The translations under genes and the position numbers were made by a program. Under the pieces are notes generated by a model. That model made no database searches. It was not told where the DNA came from and saw nothing but the letters and a program-made list of their open reading frames with translations. 10,260 bases of DNA, taken from contig CAYQTA010000032.1 of the NCBI GenBank assembly GCA_964420365.1, positions 1 to 10,260 on the forward strand, written 5' to 3'. Numbering within the stretch: the first letter of the stretch is position 1; each line of letters opens with the position of its first letter. Positions 7,204-10,260 of this stretch are shown piece by piece. Source of the DNA: JAMOQA01 sp964420365 (GTDB lineage: Bacteria; Acidobacteriota; Polarisedimenticolia; J045).

Positions 7204-8294
7204 TGCTCCCCGCCCGGCTGTGCCGGGTCGCCGTAAACGTAGATGTTCAGCTTGTGCGGGCCGGACTGGTTGGTCACGAGGACGATGTAGCGGGGACGAA
7301 TCCGGCGGTCGACCTGGCGTCGAAAGTGGGCCAGCAGCGAGCGGTCGATGGCGATCTCGAACGGGAGGTACATGTGTCCCTTGAAGTCCCCGAACCCCCC
7401 GTAGAAGGTGGCTGGCCGCCCGTCGGGCAGGAAGATCTGGACGTTTTCGAACCCGGCGTCAATCACGTGAACGAGGCCGTCCTCGTCCGCGGCGATCCCC
7501 TTCGGGCGGGGCAGGCTGCCGGTCCAGTCGCCGATCTTGCCGATCGTGCCCAGCGGTTTCCCGTCGAAGGTGAGCTTCTGCACGCGACTGTTGAGGGTGT
7601 CCGTCACGTACAGGTAGCCGTCGAGGCCGGCGGCAAGAAAGGTGGGATACTTGAACTCGCCGAGTGCCTCTCCCTCGCGGCCGATCGTGCCCACGCGTTC
7701 GCGCGTCTCGATGTCCCAGATCTCGATCTCGTGATCGTGCGTGTCCGCGACGTAGAGCCGTCCGTCGTGGGTGATGACGTCCGTGGGCCGCAGGGTCTCC
7801 GGGTCGCCGATGGCCCCGAGGTAGCGGTGGTCACCGGGGGCATAGACGAGCACCTGTCGGCGGTCCACGTCGGCGACGTAGAGGCGTCCCTCCGGGTCGA
7901 GGGCGATCCCGAGGGGTGTCCCGATCTTGCCGGGCCCGTCGTCGTGGATCCACTCGAAGGTCTTTTCCTCGAGGTCGATCGTCACGACCGTGTGCAACTT
8001 GGCGTCGGCGACGTAGATTACGCCGTCGTGCACGGCGACACCCCGCGGGCGCATCAGCTCGCGAAGGGGCGCATCCCCGACGATTGCCCGGACGATGCCG
8101 CGACGCGCGCCGGGAATGTCCGTGTCCGCCGTGATTGCCAGGAGAAACTGGACCCGGGGCTGGTCCGGCGGCGGTGGGAAGAGCCCGGTGTCCGCCGGCC
8201 CGGCGGCCTTTCGCGCCGAACCGGTGGTGGCGCACGCGGTCAGCAGGACAATGGCCAGTAGGGCGGGAAGAAAGACGGTCGCGCGTCTCTTCAT
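7200..8294 (-). CDS. NHL-repeat beta-propeller lipoprotein (first copy)
   Basis: A 364-residue protein. The ATG at 8294 has AAGGGG six bases upstream. The signal MKRRATVFL... ends in lipobox L-T-A-C (Cys21) with alanine after the cysteine, which predicts outer-membrane sorting. Six propeller blades lie at about residues 82-110, 126-155, 168-197, 213-245, 261-292 and 310-356. They share the pattern P-x-G-[IV]-A, then L-Y-V-[AT]-D, then a V-Q-[KI]-like strand; V-I-Y-V-A-D-A and G-Y-L-Y-V-T-D-T are clear examples. The last blade closes with L-V-T-N-Q-S-G-P-H-K-L-N-I-Y, a less regular C-terminal strand. It carries no heme. Propellers of this kind often sit in multiheme cytochrome loci, but their job is not settled; scaffolding or assembly of the cytochrome complex is my inference. 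It opens the overlapping core of the cluster. Confidence 0.92.
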   Translation of the reverse strand: MKRRATVFLPALLAIVLLTACATTGSARKAAGPADTGLFPPPPDQPRVQFLLAITADTDIPGARRGIVRAIVGDAPLRELMRPRGVAVHDGVIYVADAKLHTVVTIDLEEKTFEWIHDDGPGKIGTPLGIALDPEGRLYVADVDRRQVLVYAPGDHRYLGAIGDPETLRPTDVITHDGRLYVADTHDHEIEIWDIETRERVGTIGREGEALGEFKYPTFLAAGLDGYLYVTDTLNSRVQKLTFDGKPLGTIGKIGDWTGSLPRPKGIAADEDGLVHVIDAGFENVQIFLPDGRPATFYGGFGDFKGHMYLPFEIAIDRSLLAHFRRQVDRRIRPRYIVLVTNQSGPHKLNIYVYGDPAQPGGEQ

Positions 8295-8341
8295 CGGAAT
8301 CCCCTTCACCAGCAGTACCGGCAATGCCGAGGGAGGAAGGG

Positions 8342-8372
8342 GGGGACGGGACGCCACGGCCGCCCCGTCCCC
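8342..8372 (-). other. Strong stem-loop after the tetraheme gene
   Basis: A perfect nine-base inverted repeat, GGGGACGGG and CCCGTCCCC (8342-8350 and 8364-8372), encloses a 13-base loop. It begins about 10 nt after the TAG of the tetraheme cytochrome and ends about 50 nt before the NHL lipoprotein start. A pyrimidine run (CCCTTCCTCCC), not a T run, follows on the minus strand. The position suits a 3' stabilising hairpin or partial attenuator that would leave more message for the tetraheme gene than for the core genes. Confidence 0.55.
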
Positions 8373-8381
8373 GGCTGGAAC

Positions 8382-9080
8382 CTACTTGTCGTGACAGGTG
8401 AGGCAGAGCCCGGAAGCACTGCCGCCCTGGCTGGTCGTCTGCGCGACGCGGAGCAGGTGCGTGTTCGGCACCGTCTCGTTGGGGCTGTTGTGGACGTCGT
8501 GACAGGAGTGGCACTGCACCTTGTTGTTCTCGAGCACGTCGGCGATGGTTCCCGACTGGCCCATGCTGTTGGTCTTGGGATGCAGGCCCGAGTCGAGGTT
8601 CTCGTCGTAGACGATCGAGATGGGGTGGGTGGCACTCAGGTCGTTGCCGGGGTCCGACGGCAGGTTCGGCACCCGGTCGGCGTCGCCGATGAAGATGCTG
8701 CCGGCCGTGCCGATCTTGTTGTCGAACTCGTCGAGACCGACGGTCCCGTCGTGGCACCCGAGGCACATCTTGGAGATGCCCGTCGGTTCCGAGTCCTGCG
8801 CGCCGTCGAGCGACGACGAGCTGTACATCGTGTAGGCATGGCTCGGCAGCGCGTGGTTCCAGAGCAGGCCGATCGTGCCCGTGTCCCGGCCATGATCGTG
8901 AGGGACATGGCAGGTGCGGCAGATCTCGCCCGTGTGGTTCCACGACTCCGACGAGAAGTCGTGAGGGCTGCCGACGATCCCGTTGCCGTCACCCGTGGCG
9001 AGGGCCACCGGCGCCAGGGCCAGGGCCAGCACGCCGACCAGGACGGCGACGAGCCGCGGGTGGAAGGGATGAACTCTCAT
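8382..9080 (-). CDS. Secreted tetraheme c-type cytochrome, possible nanowire subunit
   Basis: A 232-residue protein with a clear signal peptide (A-L-A before T-G-D at about residue 28) and four CXXCH sites at cysteines 54, 106, 190 and 226. The mature chain is about 200 residues and holds eleven further histidines, enough for bis-histidine ligation. Conserved blocks include G-I-V-G-S-P-H-D-F near the mature N terminus, V-P-H-D-H after site 1, L-L-W-N-H, and ATHPISI before site 3. The start at 9080 is fixed by AAGGAGGTG just upstream; the frame is open to 9185 but those residues precede the signal. It is a tandem paralogue of the pentaheme gene at 9204-9854. Four hemes in a chain of this size, with an early H-D motif, recall OmcE of Geobacter, which polymerises into filaments. 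This is a resemblance in architecture, not a demonstrated homology. It could instead be a soluble periplasmic carrier. Confidence 0.93.
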   Translation of the reverse strand: MRVHPFHPRLVAVLVGVLALALAPVALATGDGNGIVGSPHDFSSESWNHTGEICRTCHVPHDHGRDTGTIGLLWNHALPSHAYTMYSSSSLDGAQDSEPTGISKMCLGCHDGTVGLDEFDNKIGTAGSIFIGDADRVPNLPSDPGNDLSATHPISIVYDENLDSGLHPKTNSMGQSGTIADVLENNKVQCHSCHDVHNSPNETVPNTHLLRVAQTTSQGGSASGLCLTCHDK

Positions 9081-9085
9081 GGGTA

Positions 9086-9094
9086 CACCTCCTT
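9086..9094 (-). promoter_or_regulatory. Near-ideal ribosome binding site of the tetraheme gene
   Basis: AAGGAGGTG is a full nine-base complement to the usual 3' end of 16S rRNA. It is separated by TACCC from the ATG at 9080. No other gene in the window has a match this long. It settles the start codon choice and suggests strong translation of the tetraheme cytochrome. Confidence 0.85.
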
Positions 9095-9104
9095 GGGTCT
9101 TGCG

Positions 9105-9140
9105 GGAGGAAGGCCCCCGGCGCGAGGGCGCCGTTCCTCC
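9105..9140 (-). other. Two-part stem-loop between the pentaheme and tetraheme genes
   Basis: An inner perfect stem, CGGCGC with GCGCCG (9118-9123 and 9128-9133), has a four-base loop. Directly outside it, GGAGGAA pairs with TTCCTCC (9105-9111 and 9134-9140), with six unpaired bases (9112-9117) on one side only. It lies in the 123-nt gap upstream of the strong ribosome site of the tetraheme gene. There is no T run. It could be an RNase-processing or stabilising hairpin that adjusts the ratio of the two duplicated cytochromes. Confidence 0.5.
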
Positions 9141-9203
9141 TCCCTGGTCCGGTACCAACCGGTGAACGCTGGTGGACTTGCACACGCCGCATCCCTGTTC
9201 TGC

Positions 9204-9854
9204 TCACTTGCCGTGGCAGTGAAAGCAGATCTCGGACGCGACCGGCGACTTCCTGAGGAAATGGGGAGAGCCCGGGGGGACGTCGCCGTGGGGCTCATGG
9301 CAACTGGCGCACTCCACGCGGCCATCGAAGAAGGGCAGCTCGGAGATGAACGTTCGCCCACCGGGAGCGTGCATGTCGTGGCAGTTCGAGCAGGAGGGCG
9401 CGTCATCGTGGGTCCAGCGGATGCTGATCGGGTGAGTGGCGCTGAGGTCGTTACCGGGGTTGCCCGGCAGGTTCGGGACGCGGGCCGCTTCCGGGACAAA
9501 GTGACTTCCGCCGCTGCCTACCCGGTTGTCGAACTCGTCGATGGCGACCGTTCCGTCGTGACACCCGAGGCACATCTTGGAGATGCCGGTCGGCTCCGGT
9601 TCGATCGCTCCGTCGAGCGTGTCCGAGGAGTACATCGTGTAGGCGTGGTTGGGCAGCGCGTGGTTCCAGAGAAGACCTACCGACCCGGTGTCCCTCCCGT
9701 GGTCATGGGGGACGTGGCACGTTCGGCAGATCTCGCCGGTGTGATTCCACGACGCGGAGGAGAAGTCGTGTTTCGATCCGACGATCCCTCCGGCTGAGAA
9801 GGGAAGGGTCATGAGGGTCGTCACGGCCAGCAAGATTCGAAACGGCTTGCGCAT
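9204..9854 (-). CDS. Secreted pentaheme c-type cytochrome, paralogue of the tetraheme
   Basis: A 216-residue protein with a signal peptide of about 21 residues and five CXXCH sites at cysteines 43, 95, 155, 182 and 210. From G-I-V-G-S-K-H-D-F to ATHPISI it aligns without gaps to the tetraheme neighbour, about 100 of 123 residues identical by hand count. The two then diverge. This protein gains a site (CSNCH at 155) followed by M-H-A-P-G-G, while the last two sites align with the last two of the tetraheme (F-D-G-R-V-E before CASCH; CFHCHGK at the end). It is the first gene after recR and the non-coding gap, so the operon most likely starts here. The ATG at 9854 follows AGGTGA by a few bases, a weaker ribosome site than that of the tetraheme. 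It may be a carrier, a filament subunit, or a cap or adaptor for tetraheme polymers; the sequence cannot decide. Confidence 0.92.
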   Translation of the reverse strand: MRKPFRILLAVTTLMTLPFSAGGIVGSKHDFSSASWNHTGEICRTCHVPHDHGRDTGSVGLLWNHALPNHAYTMYSSDTLDGAIEPEPTGISKMCLGCHDGTVAIDEFDNRVGSGGSHFVPEAARVPNLPGNPGNDLSATHPISIRWTHDDAPSCSNCHDMHAPGGRTFISELPFFDGRVECASCHEPHGDVPPGSPHFLRKSPVASEICFHCHGK

Positions 9855-9949
9855 GGGTCACCTGCAGTCGGCTTACGTGTTACGCCTAACCGCATTGTAC
9901 GGCGAACCCTCAGAGCGCGGCTAGTTATTCTTTTTCGTCGAAACCCTAT

Positions 9950-9961
9950 TACCAGATGGTA
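9950..9961. promoter_or_regulatory. Small inverted repeat, possible operator
   Basis: TACCA and TGGTA form a perfect five-base inverted repeat around two bases, with an outer CTA/TAG pair after a short mismatch. It lies in the AT-rich leader, just downstream of the GG-N10-GC element and overlapping the weak sigma-70-like -35. It could be a regulator binding site or a small RNA hairpin. It is short enough to be chance. Confidence 0.25.
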
Positions 9962-9974
9962 GTTAGCAGGTAAT

Positions 9975-9991
9975 CGCAACGGTCGCGCCGG
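9975..9991 (-). promoter_or_regulatory. Candidate sigma-54 (-24/-12) promoter
   Basis: On the minus strand the bases read CCGGCGCGACCGTTGCG. GG (9989-9988) and GC (9977-9976) are ten bases apart, and a full TTGC lies at the -12 side, against the consensus TGGCACG-N4-TTGCW. Three consensus positions differ. Transcription would start near 9964, giving a leader of about 110 nt before the pentaheme ATG. GG-N10-GC is common in GC-rich DNA, so this is weak on its own. Confidence 0.25.
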
Positions 9992-10040
9992 GTGGTACGG
10001 GGCGTTACGTGGGCGAAACGTCGGTTTGCAGGCGCTGCGT

Positions 10041-10260
10041 TCAATCCTCGCGGGGAAGGTCCCGGCGCGCTTCGAGGGCCCGGGCCAGGGTCGTCCGGTC
10101 GACGTACTCGAGGTCACCCCCGACGGGGAGACCGGTGGCCGGCCGGGTCACCCGGACGCCCGATCCGGCGAGGCGGCGGGCGAGGTAGAGGGCGGTCGCC
10201 TCGCCCTCGACGGTGGGATTGGTGGCCAGGATCACCTCCCGGAGACCTCCCCGCTGGACC
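10041..10260 (-). CDS. recR: Recombination mediator RecR, C-terminal 72 residues (partial)
   Basis: The visible tail reads V-Q-R-G-G-L-R-E-V-I-L-A-T-N-P-T-V-E-G-E-A-T and later G-L-P-V-G-G-D-L-E-Y. These are the hallmark Toprim-domain segments of RecR. RecR works with RecO (and RecF) in the cytoplasm to load RecA on gapped DNA. The N-terminal helix-hairpin-helix and zinc-finger parts lie beyond the right edge. The frame runs open from the edge to a TGA at 10043-10041, with about 72 codons. The ILATNPTVEGEATA segment could start from a GTG, but the open frame extends through it. It is a housekeeping gene, unrelated in function to the cytochrome array that follows on the same strand. Confidence 0.97.
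   Translation of the reverse strand, partial: VQRGGLREVILATNPTVEGEATALYLARRLAGSGVRVTRPATGLPVGGDLEYVDRTTLARALEARRDLPRED

Larger units (their letters stand above)
9855..10040 (-). promoter_or_regulatory. Non-coding, partly AT-rich leader between recR and the cytochrome array
   Basis: These 186 bases hold no credible gene. About 9925-9975 is the only clearly AT-rich patch in the window and includes a GAAAAAG run, so a promoter for the array is expected here. A weak sigma-70-like pair on the minus strand is TGGTAA, 16 bases, AAGAAT (9960-9933). A second isolated -10-like TACAAT lies near 9900-9895, with no matching -35. No terminator with a T run is visible after recR, so read-through from recR is possible. 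Confidence 0.5.

Noticed and set aside
8295..8357. Extended start of the first NHL lipoprotein at 8357
   Set aside because: The extra residues precede a clean lipoprotein signal beginning at 8294 with its own ribosome site.
9081..9185. Extended start of the tetraheme cytochrome at 9185
   Set aside because: It would place 35 polar residues ahead of the signal peptide and run through the stem-loop and the near-perfect ribosome site.
1..10260. tRNA or rRNA genes, CRISPR arrays, insertion sequences, integrases
   Set aside because: No cloverleaf, no regularly spaced direct repeats, and no transposase or integrase motifs were seen on either strand. The repeated GTGGCA-like words on the plus strand are antisense of CXXCH codons.

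Overview
This is a GC-rich stretch of bacterial DNA (roughly two thirds G+C by eye) with every supported gene on the minus strand. It reads right to left as one long gene array. The content is six multiheme c-type cytochromes, two NHL-repeat beta-propeller lipoproteins and one outer-membrane beta-barrel protein. This points to a Gram-negative anaerobe that moves electrons across its outer membrane, of the metal-reducing kind. GC-rich Desulfobacterota or Acidobacteriota would fit, but the window has no marker that fixes the phylum. The right edge holds the 3' end of recR, a housekeeping recombination gene, so the cytochrome array sits next to core chromosome.

Layout in transcription order. (1) recR 3' end, 10260-10041. 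(2) A 186-nt non-coding gap, 10040-9855, with the only AT-rich patch of the window; it is the likely promoter zone. (3) Two clearly duplicated secreted cytochromes: a pentaheme (9854-9204) and a tetraheme (9080-8382). (4) A tightly overlapping core: NHL lipoprotein (8294-7200), pentaheme lipocytochrome (7203-6535), beta-barrel (6535-4580), second NHL lipoprotein (4583-3627), dodecaheme-type cytochrome (3630-1948) and nonaheme-type cytochrome (1967-996). Five junctions in this core overlap by 1, 4 or 20 nt. (5) A hexaheme cytochrome (896-159) after a 99-nt gap. (6) The first 18 codons of a further, unidentified gene (54-1).

My hand count gives 38 CXXCH heme motifs plus three non-canonical ones (one CX4CH, two CX3CH), so up to 41 hemes. 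Three intergenic gaps (about 90-120 nt) each contain a strong stem-loop, while the core genes overlap. This suggests differential expression of the flanking cytochromes.

How the genes may work together (inference): the lipocytochrome and barrel would form the outer-membrane conduit (a porin-cytochrome arrangement). The NHL propeller lipoproteins would be membrane-anchored scaffold or assembly partners. The large cytochromes would feed or extend the conduit. The duplicated tetraheme/pentaheme pair would be abundant extracellular or periplasmic carriers, possibly filament-forming in the manner of the tetraheme OmcE of Geobacter. No maturation gene (ccm/ccs), peptidyl-prolyl isomerase, pilus gene or mobile element is present.
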